A DNA stretch of 64,000 nucleotides, taken from assembly GCF_014251735.1 (NCBI RefSeq), contig NZ_CP059197.1:186001-250000 (forward strand), read 5' to 3'. Made by a program: the position numbers and the translations under genes. Below are positions 26,699-35,843 of the stretch, one piece after another (the stretch's first letter is position 1; the number at the start of each line of letters is the position of its first letter). The stretch is from Blattabacterium cuenoti (GTDB lineage Bacteria; Bacteroidota; Bacteroidia; Flavobacteriales; Blattabacteriaceae). The notes under the pieces were generated by a model. It did no database searches. It saw only the letters and a program-made list of their open reading frames with translations, and was not told the origin of the DNA.

Positions 26699-27397
26699 AT
26701 GAATACTTCTATTAGATTTATAATTCCAACAATTTTTCTATCGTTAGGAGTTTGTCTTATCTCCTGTAATGATGAGATCACTTCTGCTGATGAATCTGGA
26801 TTAAAAAATAAAAAAACAACGGAAGATTCACCTTCTATTCCTCCTCCAGATCCTTCCTTTGCTAGCTCTAATCCAACAAGCCCTCCACCATCTACTCCTA
26901 TACATCCTTTCCCTTCCATTCCTACTGACCCTACTAATGGTGGTGGAAATACACCACCTTCTTCAATTCCTGTTAATATTGATCCCGAAGATTTATCTAA
27001 AAGAATAAAAGAGATAGGTGAAAAAATAGAAAAATTAGAAAAAGAGAGTGAATTTCATCATAATGAATTTTATCATATGGTTGGGGTACAAAAAGTAATA
27101 TTGAATGAAGTGAAAAGAAAAAAAACGGTGATGAAATCTAAACCTTATGGTTCAGAAGAACAATTAAAAGCTCAAAAAGAATTTGAAGAGCAAAAAAAAT
27201 TAGGGAAAGAAAAATTAAAAATACTTAAAGAAAAAAATGTGTTTTTGAGTCAACTAACTAAATCGATAACAGAAGCTAAAAATGAACAACTCGCTCTTCA
27301 GAAAATGCAAGAAGATTTACAAAAAAGAAATAAAAATAAAACAACCAACAACAACGAGAATACAGATCAAACAACAACACAGGACAAAAAGAACTGA
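26699..27397 (+). CDS. Hypothetical lipoprotein with Pro-rich linker and coiled coil
   Basis: I do not recognise this 232-residue protein. It starts with a lipoprotein signal (MNTSIRFIIPTIFLSLGVCLISC), with lipobox LISC and Cys at about 23. A Pro/Ser/Thr-rich segment (about 45-95, PPPDPSFASSNPTSPPPSTP and similar) looks extended or disordered. Residues about 98-215 are Glu/Lys-rich with heptad-like spacing (RIKEIGEKIEKLEKESEF, ELKILKEKNVFLSQL-type), a probable coiled coil. The tail is Asn/Thr/Gln-rich. By its signal it should be anchored in the inner or outer membrane and face the periplasm or surface. It is monocistronic, with its own upstream region and a strong terminator, suggesting independent, possibly high expression. 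A structural tether, as for Lpp-like lipoproteins, is only a guess. Confidence 0.75.
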   Translation: MNTSIRFIIPTIFLSLGVCLISCNDEITSADESGLKNKKTTEDSPSIPPPDPSFASSNPTSPPPSTPIHPFPSIPTDPTNGGGNTPPSSIPVNIDPEDLSKRIKEIGEKIEKLEKESEFHHNEFYHMVGVQKVILNEVKRKKTVMKSKPYGSEEQLKAQKEFEEQKKLGKEKLKILKEKNVFLSQLTKSITEAKNEQLALQKMQEDLQKRNKNKTTNNNENTDQTTTQDKKN

Positions 27398-27421
27398 TTG
27401 ATTGATTATTCTCAAAAAAAA

Positions 27422-27462
27422 AACGGAAAAGGCAGATATTAGATTATACTTCCTTTTCCGTT
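27422..27462 (+). terminator. Intrinsic terminator after the lipoprotein gene
   Basis: A perfect 11-bp stem (AACGGAAAAGG at 27422-27432 with CCTTTTCCGTT at 27452-27462) encloses a 19-base loop and is followed by a T-rich run including nine consecutive T's near 27477-27486. It is 25 bases after the lipoprotein stop and before pdhB, and is the clearest terminator after a gene in the window. Confidence 0.75.
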
Positions 27463-27529
27463 ATTATTTTATATTGTTTTTTTTTACTTCTTACCTTACT
27501 TAACAGTTGAGAACTTTTACATTTACATT

Positions 27530-28510
27530 ATGATGAAAGAAAAAACTTTTCGTGAAGTCATAGCAGAAGCGATGAGTGAAGAAATGAGAAGAGATGACGC
27601 TGTATATCTTATGGGAGAAGAAGTGGCTCAATATAATGGAGCTTATAAAGCTTCTAAAGGGATGCTCGATGAATTCGGCCCAAAAAGAGTTATTGATACA
27701 CCTATATCAGAATTAGGATTTTCTGGAATAGGAGTAGGTTCTGCCATGAACGGTTGTAGACCTATTATTGAATTTATGACTTTTAATTTCTCTTTAGTCG
27801 CCATGGACCAAATTATTAATAATGCGGCAAAAATACGTTATATGAGTGGAGGTCAATGGAATATCCCTATTGTTTTTAGAGGTCCAACTGGATCTGCTGG
27901 ACAATTAGGAGCTACACATTCTCAATCTTTTGAAAGTTGGTATGCGAGTTGTCCTGGATTAAAAGTAGTAATTCCATGTAATCCATATGATGCAAAAGGA
28001 CTTTTAAAATCCGCTATAAGAGATAATAATCCCGTAATTTTTATGGAATCTGAACAAATGTATGGGGATAAAATGATGGTTCCAGAAGAAGAATATATTC
28101 TTCCTATTGGAAAAGCTGAAGTAAAAAAAGAAGGAACAGATATTAGTTTAGTTTCTTTTGGAAAGATTATGAAAATGGCCTTAAACATTGCCAATAAATT
28201 AGATAAAGAAAACATTAGTGTAGAAGTCATAGATATTCGGACTATTCGTCCATTAGATTATGAATCTATACTTTTTTCTGTGAAAAAAACTAATCGTTTA
28301 GTAATTTTAGAGGAATCATGGCCATTTTCTTCAATAGCATCGGAAGTCTCTTACATTATACAAAAAAAAGCATTTGACTACCTAGACGCTCCTATCAGCA
28401 GAATCACTCTACTTGATACTCCTGCACCTTATGCATCTAATTTAATTAAAGCTTGGTTCCCAAATGAAGAAAAAATAATAAAAGCTATAAAAGAAACCCT
28501 TTACATTTAA
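27530..28510 (+). CDS. pdhB: Pyruvate dehydrogenase E1 component, beta subunit
   Basis: A 326-residue E1-beta. It begins MMKEKTFREVIAEAMSEEM; YLMGEEVAQYNGAYKAS and DTPISELGFSGIGVGSAM mark the ThDP and subunit-interface region, with IPIVFRGPTGSAGQLGATHSQ in the centre (seen as FRGPTGSAGQLGATHSQ) and LEESWPFSSIASEVSYII near the C-terminus. This is the separate PDH beta subunit, distinct from the fused E1 at 18.3-20.7 kb. It converts pyruvate to acetyl units on lipoylated E2. The alpha and E2 genes are not in the window, so the PDH genes are scattered. It abuts convergent metF with no spacing. Confidence 0.94.
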   Translation: MMKEKTFREVIAEAMSEEMRRDDAVYLMGEEVAQYNGAYKASKGMLDEFGPKRVIDTPISELGFSGIGVGSAMNGCRPIIEFMTFNFSLVAMDQIINNAAKIRYMSGGQWNIPIVFRGPTGSAGQLGATHSQSFESWYASCPGLKVVIPCNPYDAKGLLKSAIRDNNPVIFMESEQMYGDKMMVPEEEYILPIGKAEVKKEGTDISLVSFGKIMKMALNIANKLDKENISVEVIDIRTIRPLDYESILFSVKKTNRLVILEESWPFSSIASEVSYIIQKKAFDYLDAPISRITLLDTPAPYASNLIKAWFPNEEKIIKAIKETLYI

Positions 28511-29470
28511 TTAATATACAGCTTGAACTATCTTATAAATATTTTCTGGTTTATCCATGGTGTAATAATGGATCACCTCTACTCCAGAATCTTTTAGTTC
28601 TTTAGATTGTTGGATAGCCCATTCAATTCCAATATGAGAAACCATTTTTTTATCTTTTGCTTTTTCAATTTCCTTCACTAATTCATGAGGAATATTTAAA
28701 TAAAAACGAGAAGGAAGACTATTTAACTGTTTTTTAGAAGTAATTGGTTTAATTCCAGGTATTATAGGCACAGAAATTCCCTCTGATCTACATTTTTTGA
28801 CAAAAGAAAAGTATTTTTTATTGTCAAAAAACATTTGAGTCACAATATAATTAGCCCCTGCTTCCACTTTTTTCTTTAAAAAGAATAAATCACTTTCCAT
28901 ATTTGGTGCCTCGAAATGTTTTTCTGGATATCCAGCTATCCCAATACAAAAATCAAATAATGGAGAGTCTTTTTGTTCAAAAGTATTATCAAGGTACTTT
29001 CCATTATTCAAGTTTTGAACTTGTTCAACCAATTTGACAGCATATTGATGACCGTCTTTTTGCGCAAAAAAACTCTTTTCAGATTTTAGAGGATCTCCTC
29101 TAAGAACTAAAACATTATCTATTCCCAAAAAATTTAGATCTATCAAAGCATTTTCCGTCATTTGTCTATTGAACCCGCCACAAATAAGGTGTGGAACCGC
29201 ATCTATTCCATATTTATTCATAATAGCCGCACAAATTCCTACAGTTCCTGGACGTCGTGAAATAGTTCTTCTTTGTAAAAGTCCGTTTTCTTTTTCTACA
29301 TAAACAAATTCTTCACGATGATATGTGACATCAATAAAAGGAGGATAAAATTCCATTAGAGGATCTAATGTATAAAAAATATCTTTGATATCATGCCCTC
29401 TTAAAGGTGGTAATATTTCAAAAGAAAATAAACTCTTTTTAGCTTTAGCTATATGATCAGTTACTTTCAT
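28511..29470 (-). CDS. metF: 5,10-Methylenetetrahydrofolate reductase
   Basis: A 319-residue MTHFR TIM barrel. FSFEILPPLRGHDI (about 16-29) holds the catalytic Glu; VDVTYHREEF-like FIDVTYHREEF, PHLICGGFNRQMTENAL, NVLVLRGDPLKSE, IGIAGYPEKH and YIVTQMFFDNKKYFSF are standard MetF motifs binding FAD and folate. It makes 5-methyl-THF for methionine synthesis. Neighbouring serS lies 16 bases upstream in the same orientation. With folA and folD, folate one-carbon flow is well represented. Confidence 0.95.
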   Translation of the reverse strand: MKVTDHIAKAKKSLFSFEILPPLRGHDIKDIFYTLDPLMEFYPPFIDVTYHREEFVYVEKENGLLQRRTISRRPGTVGICAAIMNKYGIDAVPHLICGGFNRQMTENALIDLNFLGIDNVLVLRGDPLKSEKSFFAQKDGHQYAVKLVEQVQNLNNGKYLDNTFEQKDSPLFDFCIGIAGYPEKHFEAPNMESDLFFLKKKVEAGANYIVTQMFFDNKKYFSFVKKCRSEGISVPIIPGIKPITSKKQLNSLPSRFYLNIPHELVKEIEKAKDKKMVSHIGIEWAIQQSKELKDSGVEVIHYYTMDKPENIYKIVQAVY

Positions 29471-29486
29471 AACATAAAAAACTTTT

Positions 29487-30761
29487 TTATTTAATATTAT
29501 TAAATCCTGTATAAGGAACTAAAACCTTAGGAATATTAATTTGATTGACTGTTTGATGATTTTCCAATAAAGCGGCCATAATCCTTGGTAAAGCAAGAGC
29601 GCTCCCATTAAGAGTATGACATAATTCCATTTTTCCTGTAATGGTTTTATATCTAAGATTTAATCTATTAGATTGAAAATTAGTACAATTAGAAATGGAA
29701 CTTACTTCTAACCATTTTTTTTGTGCCATAGAATAAACTTCAAAATCATAAGTTATTGCAGAAGCAAATCCTAAATCTTTTCCCATTAAACGAATAATAC
29801 GAAACGGCAATTCCAAAGATTTCAAAATGTTTTGAACATGGAAAATCATTTCCTCTAAATAATAAAAAGAAGTATCCGAAGTAGTAACTTGAACAATTTC
29901 TACTTTTTCAAATTGATGCAATCTATTTAATCCTCGTACTTTAGATCCATAAGATCCAGCTTCTCTTCTAAAACAAGATGTGTAAGTAGTTGCTTTTATA
30001 GGTAAGTCTCTATAATTTAATAGATGATTTCTATAACAATTCATAAGAGGGATTTCTCCAGTTGGAATAAGATAAAAATTGTCTTTTTCTATTAAATACA
30101 TTTGACCTTCTTTATCCGGGATTTGTCCTGTAGAATAGGCTGATATTTCATTAATAAGATAAGGGAAACTATACTCTTTATAGGAAGCTCCTATATTTTT
30201 ATCTAAGAAATATTGAATTAAACTTCTTTGCAGTTTAGCCCCTTTTCCAATATATACGGGAAATCCAGATCCACATATTTTTGTACCTATGGATAAATCA
30301 AATAACTGAAATTTTTTTGCTAACTCCCAATGAGGAAGGGCATTTTCAATTTTTATTGAATGATGAGCTTCTTCTTGAAAAATAAAATCGTCTTTTTCTA
30401 GATTTTTTTTTACTACTTCATCAGGAATATTAGGAATTTGATATAATTTTTTTTCTAAATCTTGAATAAGATTTTTTAATTGAATATGAAGATTTTTTTT
30501 TTTCTTTTTTAATGAAATTGATTCCTCTTTTAAAGATTTTATTTGAACTTCTTTTCCATTTTCATCACCTATAATATGACTTATTTTTTTGGAAATTTTA
30601 TTTTCATTCTCTGAGATTTTATTGATCTCATATTGTATTTTTTTTTTGCTTTTATCTAAGTTTAATATTTCATCTATTAAGTGTTTTTTATCAAATTTTC
30701 TTTTTTCTAGTCCTGATAAAATTTTTTCCCTGTTTTTACGTATAAAAGAGACTTGAAGCAT
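29487..30761 (-). CDS. serS: Seryl-tRNA synthetase
   Basis: A 424-residue class II synthetase. The N-terminal tRNA-binding coiled coil spans about 25-110. Motif 2 is TSCFRREAGSYGSKVRGLNR followed by LHQFEKVE (about 256-283), and motif 3 is HTLNGSALALPRIMAALLE near 385-403. YSTGQIPDKEGQMYLIE precedes the TxE serine site LIPTGEIPLMN. Full length. It charges tRNA(Ser); serine also feeds one-carbon metabolism. The start is 68 bases from divergent rsmA. Confidence 0.97.
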   Translation of the reverse strand: MLQVSFIRKNREKILSGLEKRKFDKKHLIDEILNLDKSKKKIQYEINKISENENKISKKISHIIGDENGKEVQIKSLKEESISLKKKKKNLHIQLKNLIQDLEKKLYQIPNIPDEVVKKNLEKDDFIFQEEAHHSIKIENALPHWELAKKFQLFDLSIGTKICGSGFPVYIGKGAKLQRSLIQYFLDKNIGASYKEYSFPYLINEISAYSTGQIPDKEGQMYLIEKDNFYLIPTGEIPLMNCYRNHLLNYRDLPIKATTYTSCFRREAGSYGSKVRGLNRLHQFEKVEIVQVTTSDTSFYYLEEMIFHVQNILKSLELPFRIIRLMGKDLGFASAITYDFEVYSMAQKKWLEVSSISNCTNFQSNRLNLRYKTITGKMELCHTLNGSALALPRIMAALLENHQTVNQINIPKVLVPYTGFNNIK

Positions 30762-30817
30762 AGAGAAAATTAAAATCGTATTTATAAGTGTTTACAAGAT
30801 ACAAATAATATATTTTC

Positions 30818-30825
30818 TATCTTTG
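30818..30825 (+). promoter_or_regulatory. Predicted -7 box TATCTTTG immediately before rsmA
   Basis: TATCTTTG, identical to the boxes before ilvE, trpE and lipA, ends only four bases before the rsmA ATG at 30830. A start site 5-8 bases after the box would coincide with the start codon, giving a leaderless mRNA. No clear -33 element is seen. Confidence 0.4.
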
Positions 30826-30829
30826 CATA

Positions 30830-31603
30830 ATGCGTGAATCTTTTTTTCATAAAAAATTTGATCAATATTTTTTAAGAGATAAAAATATAGCTAAGAAAAT
30901 TGTTAATAATCTTTCTTTTCAAAATTATAATACTGTAGTTGAAATAGGTCCAGGATTAGGAATATTAACTCGTTATTTATTAACTCCATGGCATAAAGTA
31001 TTTTTAATAGAAATTGATAAAAAATTAATCCTTTTTTTAAGAAAAAATTTTTCAGTTTATAAAAATCAAATTATACACAAAGATTTTTTAAAATGGGATC
31101 CTGAAGAAATGAATCTAAAAAATTTCGCAATAATTGGGAACTTCCCTTATAGGATTTCTTCTCAAATATTATTTCAGATATTAAAATATAATCAATATAT
31201 CCCAGAATGTATTGGAATGTTTCAAAAAGAAGTAGCAGAACGTATAACATCTCATGAAGGGAATAAAACCTATGGAATTTTATCTGTTCTCGTACAAACA
31301 TTTTATGATGTGAAATACCTCTTTACAGTCAAAAAACATGTTTTTTTTCCTATTCCAAATGTAAAATCTGCCGTAATTTCCTTAAAGAGAAAAGAAAGAA
31401 AAATTATCTGTAATAAGGATCTTTTATTCCAATGTGTAAAAATTGCTTTTAATCAAAGAAGGAAAACATTGAAAAATGCTTTACAATATTTTATTAAAGA
31501 AATACCAAATTCTTATAATCTCCCATTCTTAAATAAAAGAGCAGAACAATTATCTGTAAAAGATTTTCTTCAATTAACAAAAGAAATAGAAAATAGAAAA
31601 TGA
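30830..31603 (+). CDS. rsmA: 16S rRNA dimethyladenosine transferase RsmA (KsgA)
   Basis: A 257-residue methyltransferase. VVEIGPGLGILTRYL (36-50) is the SAM-binding motif I, EIDKKL near 61 motif II, and IGNFPYRISSQIL (102-114) the NxPY-type active-site motif IV. FNQRRKTLKNAL lies in the C-terminal rRNA-binding domain. It dimethylates A1518/A1519 of 16S rRNA. The N-terminal family motif (KxFGQNFL) reads KKFDQYFL, with Gly and His/Asn changed. Its stop overlaps the folD start (ATGA). Confidence 0.94.
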   Translation: MRESFFHKKFDQYFLRDKNIAKKIVNNLSFQNYNTVVEIGPGLGILTRYLLTPWHKVFLIEIDKKLILFLRKNFSVYKNQIIHKDFLKWDPEEMNLKNFAIIGNFPYRISSQILFQILKYNQYIPECIGMFQKEVAERITSHEGNKTYGILSVLVQTFYDVKYLFTVKKHVFFPIPNVKSAVISLKRKERKIICNKDLLFQCVKIAFNQRRKTLKNALQYFIKEIPNSYNLPFLNKRAEQLSVKDFLQLTKEIENRK

Positions 31604-32487
31604 CTCAATTATTAAATGGAAATAAATTAGCAATCGATATAAGAAAAGAAATTTCCAAGGAAATAGAAAAAAACATACGAAATAAAAAAAAGCGACTTCC
31701 TCATCTTGGAATCATTTTGTTAGGAACTAATAGTTCGAGTTTAACCTATGTAAACAGTAAAATACAAGAATGCAAAAATATCGGAATAGAATCTTCATTA
31801 ATCCATTTGCAAAATGATAGTTCAGAAAGGGAATTATTAAAAGAAATTCAAAAAATGAATAATAATCCGTTAATAGATGGTTTTATAGTTCAATTACCTC
31901 TTCAAAAACATATCAATTCAGATAAAATAATTATGTCTATTAATCCAAAAAAAGATGTAGATGGATTTCATCCAGAAAATTTTGGCAAAATGTCTTTGGA
32001 TATGAAGGCTTTTGTTCCTGCAACTGCATTAGGCATATTAACTATTTTAGACAGATATAAAATAGAAATATCTGGAAAACATACTGTGGTTATTGGAAGA
32101 AGCCGTATAGTAGGAAGACCTATAAGTATTTTGATGAGTAGAAAAAACTATCTTGGAAATAGTACGGTTACTCTTACTCATAGTCATACTCCAAATATAG
32201 ATTACTATACAAAACAAGCTGATATCATTATAACTGCGGTTGGTAGTCCTGGTTTTTTAACAGGACAAATGATTAAAAAAGGAGCTATAGTTATAGATGT
32301 CGGTATAACTATAGTAAAAAATGGTAAAAAATCATTTTTAAAAGGAGATGTTGATTTTAATAGTGTTTATGGAAAAGCTTCTTATCTAACCCCTGTTCCA
32401 GGTGGGGTTGGCCCTATGACCCGCATTATGCTTATCAAAAACACTTTAATGGCAGCATTAAATAGATTAAATAATGAAAATCAATAA
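31600..32487 (+). CDS. folD: Methylenetetrahydrofolate dehydrogenase / cyclohydrolase FolD
   Basis: A 295-residue bifunctional enzyme with TYVNSKIQECKNIGI (catalytic Lys), IDGFIVQLPLQKHI, KDVDGFHPENFGKM, VVIGRSRIVGRPISILM (NADP loop), ADIIITAVGSPGF and LTPVPGGVGPMTRIML, all standard. It interconverts methylene-, methenyl- and formyl-THF. It overlaps rsmA by 4 bases upstream and queE by 14 bases downstream, so rsmA-folD-queE form a translationally coupled operon. Confidence 0.97.
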   Translation: MTQLLNGNKLAIDIRKEISKEIEKNIRNKKKRLPHLGIILLGTNSSSLTYVNSKIQECKNIGIESSLIHLQNDSSERELLKEIQKMNNNPLIDGFIVQLPLQKHINSDKIIMSINPKKDVDGFHPENFGKMSLDMKAFVPATALGILTILDRYKIEISGKHTVVIGRSRIVGRPISILMSRKNYLGNSTVTLTHSHTPNIDYYTKQADIIITAVGSPGFLTGQMIKKGAIVIDVGITIVKNGKKSFLKGDVDFNSVYGKASYLTPVPGGVGPMTRIMLIKNTLMAALNRLNNENQ

Positions 32488-33088
32488 TGTTTCTTTTCCT
32501 ATTAAAGAGACTTTTTATTCTATACAAGGAGAAGGTTTTTTTTCTGGAATAGCAGCTTATTTTATTCGTTTTGAAGGGTGTAATATACAATGTGATTGGT
32601 GTGATACAAAAAGTAGTTGGAAAATAGAAAAAAAGGATTTTTTAACAGTTCATCAAATTATTAATCATATCAATGAAAAGGTAAAAACTATTGTAATTAC
32701 TGGTGGAGAACCTATGATGTGGAATTTAACTCCTTTAACCAGTATTCTTAAAAAGAAAGGATATCGCATTCATGTTGAAACTTCTGGTTCTTATCCAATT
32801 CACGAAAAAGATATAGATTGGATAACCATTTCTCCTAAAAAGAAAAAACGTCCTTTAAAGGAAAATTATGAAAAAATGAATGAGTTAAAAATAATTATTT
32901 GTAATGATAGCGATTTTTCTTTTGCAGAAGAACAAGCTTTTTATGCTAAAAAATCCAATTGTGTATTATGTTTGCAACCTGAATGGAAAAACAACATTAA
33001 AATACTTCCAAAAATAATTTCTTATATAAAAAATCATCCTAAATGGAAAATATCTCTTCAAATTCACAAAATATTAAATATTCCTTAA
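32474..33088 (+). CDS. queE: 7-carboxy-7-deazaguanine synthase QueE (radical SAM)
   Basis: A 204-residue radical-SAM protein. FYSIQGEGFFSG (14-25) is the QueE N-terminal motif. The cluster CNIQCDWC (Cys36, Cys40, Cys43) is CX3CX2C, followed by VITGGEPMMW (the GGE SAM motif) and HVETSGSYPI. ISPKKKKRP and LCLQPEW complete the QueE pattern. It makes 7-carboxy-7-deazaguanine in queuosine synthesis. Other queuosine genes are not in the window; retention here suggests wobble-base modification is kept. The 3' end overlaps convergent hisIE by 4 bases. Confidence 0.9.
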   Translation: MKINNVSFPIKETFYSIQGEGFFSGIAAYFIRFEGCNIQCDWCDTKSSWKIEKKDFLTVHQIINHINEKVKTIVITGGEPMMWNLTPLTSILKKKGYRIHVETSGSYPIHEKDIDWITISPKKKKRPLKENYEKMNELKIIICNDSDFSFAEEQAFYAKKSNCVLCLQPEWKNNIKILPKIISYIKNHPKWKISLQIHKILNIP

Positions 33089-33696
33089 TGGTTTTTACTT
33101 TTATGTCTCTTTTCTAAAAGATTAATTACATCATGGATGGTCACCCCTTTACTATATAAAAGAAGAAGATAATGAAATAATAAATCCGCAGATTCATTCA
33201 AAAAAAGACTTGGATTATCATCTTTAGATTCAATAATCATTTCAACAGCTTCTTCTCCTAATTTTTGAGATATTTTATTAATACCTTTTTTGAATAATTT
33301 AACAACATAAGAATTTTCATCTTTTTGATTGACTCTATTAGAAATTATATTCTCCAAATGAAATAAAAAATTCATTTTGTTCATTTCTTTCCAACAGGTA
33401 TCCGTTCCTTTATGGCAAATAGGACCTGTAGGTTCTGCTTTAATTAATAAGGCATCTTGATCACAATCAATCAATATATTTTTAATTAAAAGATAATTTT
33501 TACTAACTTCACCTTTTGTCCACAGTCTTTTTTTAGATCTACTATAAAAAGTCACTTTTTTTTCTTCAATACTTTTTATATACGCTTCTTCATTCATATA
33601 ACCAAGCATTAAAACTTTATTAGTTTTGTAATCTTGAATAATAACAGGAATCAAGTCGTTTTTAAAATTTATTCTTTTTATTGAAACATATTTCAT
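33085..33696 (-). CDS. hisI: Bifunctional phosphoribosyl-AMP cyclohydrolase / phosphoribosyl-ATP pyrophosphatase HisIE
   Basis: A 203-residue fusion. The HisI part (about 1-112) contains PVIIQDYKTNKVLMLGYMNEEA, TFYSRSKKRLWTKGE, DCDQDALL (metal) and CHKGTDTCW (zinc cysteines). The HisE part (about 115-200) contains KLGEEAVEMIIESK and ESADLLFHYLLLL. It performs steps 2 and 3 of histidine synthesis. It is the last gene of the operon hisG-D-C-B-H-A-F-IE, 8 bases after hisF. Confidence 0.96.
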   Translation of the reverse strand: MKYVSIKRINFKNDLIPVIIQDYKTNKVLMLGYMNEEAYIKSIEEKKVTFYSRSKKRLWTKGEVSKNYLLIKNILIDCDQDALLIKAEPTGPICHKGTDTCWKEMNKMNFLFHLENIISNRVNQKDENSYVVKLFKKGINKISQKLGEEAVEMIIESKDDNPSLFLNESADLLFHYLLLLYSKGVTIHDVINLLEKRHKSKNH

Positions 33697-33704
33697 TTTT
33701 TCAT

Positions 33705-34466
33705 TTATTTTTTAGTTCTGACGGGAATATTATGATAGTTTAAATAACATTTTAATTCAGGTATTTCTATTTCTTTATAGTGAAAAATACTCGCAGCTAG
33801 AGCTGCATCGGCTTTTCCACTTTTAAATACTTGATAAAAATCTTCTAATTTTCCAGCACCACCTGAGGCTATAATAGGTATAGAAAGTTTCTCAGAAATT
33901 TTTTTAGTGATATCTAAAGCAAATCCGTTTTTTGTTCCGTCATGGTTCATCGATGTTAATAATATCTCTCCGGCTCCCCTATCAGCTCCTTCTTGAGCCC
34001 AATCTAAAGCTTTTATACTGGTATAAACTCTTCCTCCATTTAAATATACCCTCCATTCATTTTCTTCATATTTTGCATCAATTGCTAAAACGATACATTG
34101 ACTTCCAAATCTTTTAGAAAGAATTTCTAAAATTTTTGGTTTTTTAAAAGCTGCAGTATTAATAGATATCTTATCTGCTCCGGCATTTAATAATAATTCC
34201 ACATCTTTTTCTTCCTCTATTCCTCCTCCTACTGTAAAAGGAATATTAATATGACGAGAGATTTCTCTAACTAAACTGGATAAAGTCTTACGTTTTTCAT
34301 TTGTCGCTGTGATATCCAAAAAAATTAATTCATCCGCACCTTGTTGCGTGTACCAACTGCCCAATTTTATGGGATCTCCAGCATCTTTTAGATGTTGAAA
34401 TTTCACTCCTTTTACAGTTCTTCCATTCTTTATATCTAAACAAGGTATAATACGTTTAACTAACAT
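33705..34466 (-). CDS. hisF: Imidazole glycerol phosphate synthase, cyclase subunit HisF
   Basis: A 253-residue TIM barrel: [18 protein letters not shown] (6-23, catalytic Asp11), [44 protein letters not shown] (second catalytic Asp), [18 protein letters not shown] and [13 protein letters not shown]. It closes the imidazole ring and releases AICAR, using ammonia from HisH. Both catalytic Asp residues are visible. It is positioned 8 bases after hisA. Confidence 0.98.
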   Translation of the reverse strand: MLVKRIIPCLDIKNGRTVKGVKFQHLKDAGDPIKLGSWYTQQGADELIFLDITATNEKRKTLSSLVREISRHINIPFTVGGGIEEEKDVELLLNAGADKISINTAAFKKPKILEILSKRFGSQCIVLAIDAKYEENEWRVYLNGGRVYTSIKALDWAQEGADRGAGEILLTSMNHDGTKNGFALDITKKISEKLSIPIIASGGAGKLEDFYQVFKSGKADAALAASIFHYKEIEIPELKCYLNYHNIPVRTKK

Positions 34467-34474
34467 AAATAATT

Positions 34475-35200
34475 TTATTTATATTCCTTCCAATTTCTAA
34501 GTTCTGACAACGATATCTTATTTTCGTATATGGCCTTTCCGATAATAACTCCATGACATCCTAAATCGTCTAATTTTTTTAGATCCTCTATATCCCTTAC
34601 TCCTCCACTTGCAATAAATTCAATATCGGGAAATCTTTGAATGATCTCCTCATATAAGGAAAAAGAAGGACCAGAAAGGTTCCCATCTTTATATATATCC
34701 GTACAAAAAATTTTTCTTACCCCATGACTTTTTTTTTCTTTTAAGAAATCCCAAAAAGAAATTTCATATAATTTCGTCCATCCATTAACAGCTATTTTAT
34801 TGTCTCTAACATCTACTCCGAGAAGTATTTTTTCTCCTCCATAAGTATGGATCCATTTTTTAAAAAGAAATGGATCTTTCACTGCAATACTCCCAACAGT
34901 TGCCATGCTACCTCCATTTTCAAATACAATACGTACATCCTCATCTGTATGAATTCCTCCTCCGAAATCAATAATTAAATGTGTGAATTTTGCTATTTTT
35001 TCCAAAACTTTCCAATGAATGACTTTTCCTTTTTTTGCACCATCTAAATCAACTAAATGTAATCTAGATATTCCATGATCTTCTAGTAAAAAAGCAACAT
35101 CTAACGGATCATTATTATAAATTTTTTTTCTTTTATAGTCTCCCTGTATCAAACGAACACATTTTCCATCAATAAGATCTATAGCTGCGATAATCTGCAT
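34475..35200 (-). CDS. hisA: ProFAR isomerase HisA
   Basis: A 241-residue TIM barrel homologous to His[19 protein letters not shown] (5-22) has the catalytic Asp8; [39 protein letters not shown] and [13 protein letters not shown] (second catalytic Asp) follow, with [12 protein letters not shown] near the end. It isomerises ProFAR to PRFAR, the fourth step of histidine synthesis. It lies between hisH and hisF in the operon. Confidence 0.97.
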   Translation of the reverse strand: MQIIAAIDLIDGKCVRLIQGDYKRKKIYNNDPLDVAFLLEDHGISRLHLVDLDGAKKGKVIHWKVLEKIAKFTHLIIDFGGGIHTDEDVRIVFENGGSMATVGSIAVKDPFLFKKWIHTYGGEKILLGVDVRDNKIAVNGWTKLYEISFWDFLKEKKSHGVRKIFCTDIYKDGNLSGPSFSLYEEIIQRFPDIEFIASGGVRDIEDLKKLDDLGCHGVIIGKAIYENKISLSELRNWKEYK

Positions 35201-35231
35201 TATATGAGTAATTTATATTATTATTTATATT

Positions 35232-35822
35232 TTATAATCGAATAAAGTTTTCCAATATTTTATGTCCTACATAAGAAGATTTCTCTGGATGAAATTGTAC
35301 AGCATAAAAGTTTTTTTTTTGTATTGCAGCACTATACGAGATGATATAATCTGTTTTAGCTACGGTATTTTTTCCCAAAGGGGCATAATAACTATGAACA
35401 AAATATTGATAACTTCCATCTGGAATATTTTCAAATAAAGGTCCTTTTAGCTTGTGAATTGTATTCCAACCAATTTGAGGAATTTTTTCATTTTTATTTT
35501 CTGAATGAAATTTTTTCACGAACAAATCAAAAACCCCTATGCAAGTAGTACTACTTTCTTCTGAATACTTGCATAGCAATTGCATTCCCAGACATATTCC
35601 TAGTACAGGTTGTTCTAATTTAGATATTATTATATCTAATTTTTTTTCTCTCAAGTATTTCATAGCAAAATTAGCTTCTCCTACTCCAGGCAGAATAATT
35701 TTCTCTGCATTTTGAATATATTTTGGTGAATCGGTAACAATAGCTTCTACTCCTATTCTTTCCAAAGAAAAAAGAACAGATTGAACATTTCCAGCAGGAT
35801 ATTTTACAATAATCGTTTTCAT
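35232..35822 (-). CDS. hisH: Imidazole glycerol phosphate synthase, glutaminase subunit HisH
   Basis: A 196-residue class I glutamine amidotransferase. KIILPGVGEANFAMKYL, the nucleophile loop VLGICLGMQLL (Cys near 78), IPQIGWNTI, YQYFVHSYY and VQFHPEKSS (catalytic His and Glu) give a complete triad. It supplies ammonia to HisF. It lies 21 bases after hisB and 31 before hisA in reading direction. Confidence 0.97.
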   Translation of the reverse strand: MKTIIVKYPAGNVQSVLFSLERIGVEAIVTDSPKYIQNAEKIILPGVGEANFAMKYLREKKLDIIISKLEQPVLGICLGMQLLCKYSEESSTTCIGVFDLFVKKFHSENKNEKIPQIGWNTIHKLKGPLFENIPDGSYQYFVHSYYAPLGKNTVAKTDYIISYSAAIQKKNFYAVQFHPEKSSYVGHKILENFIRL

Positions 35823-35843
35823 AATTTTTTCATTAAAACATTT

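Noticed and set aside
26680-26919. 79-residue minus-strand frame opposite the lipoprotein gene
   Set aside because: Its Gly-rich composition is just the complement of the Pro codons of the real gene; no start context or family match.
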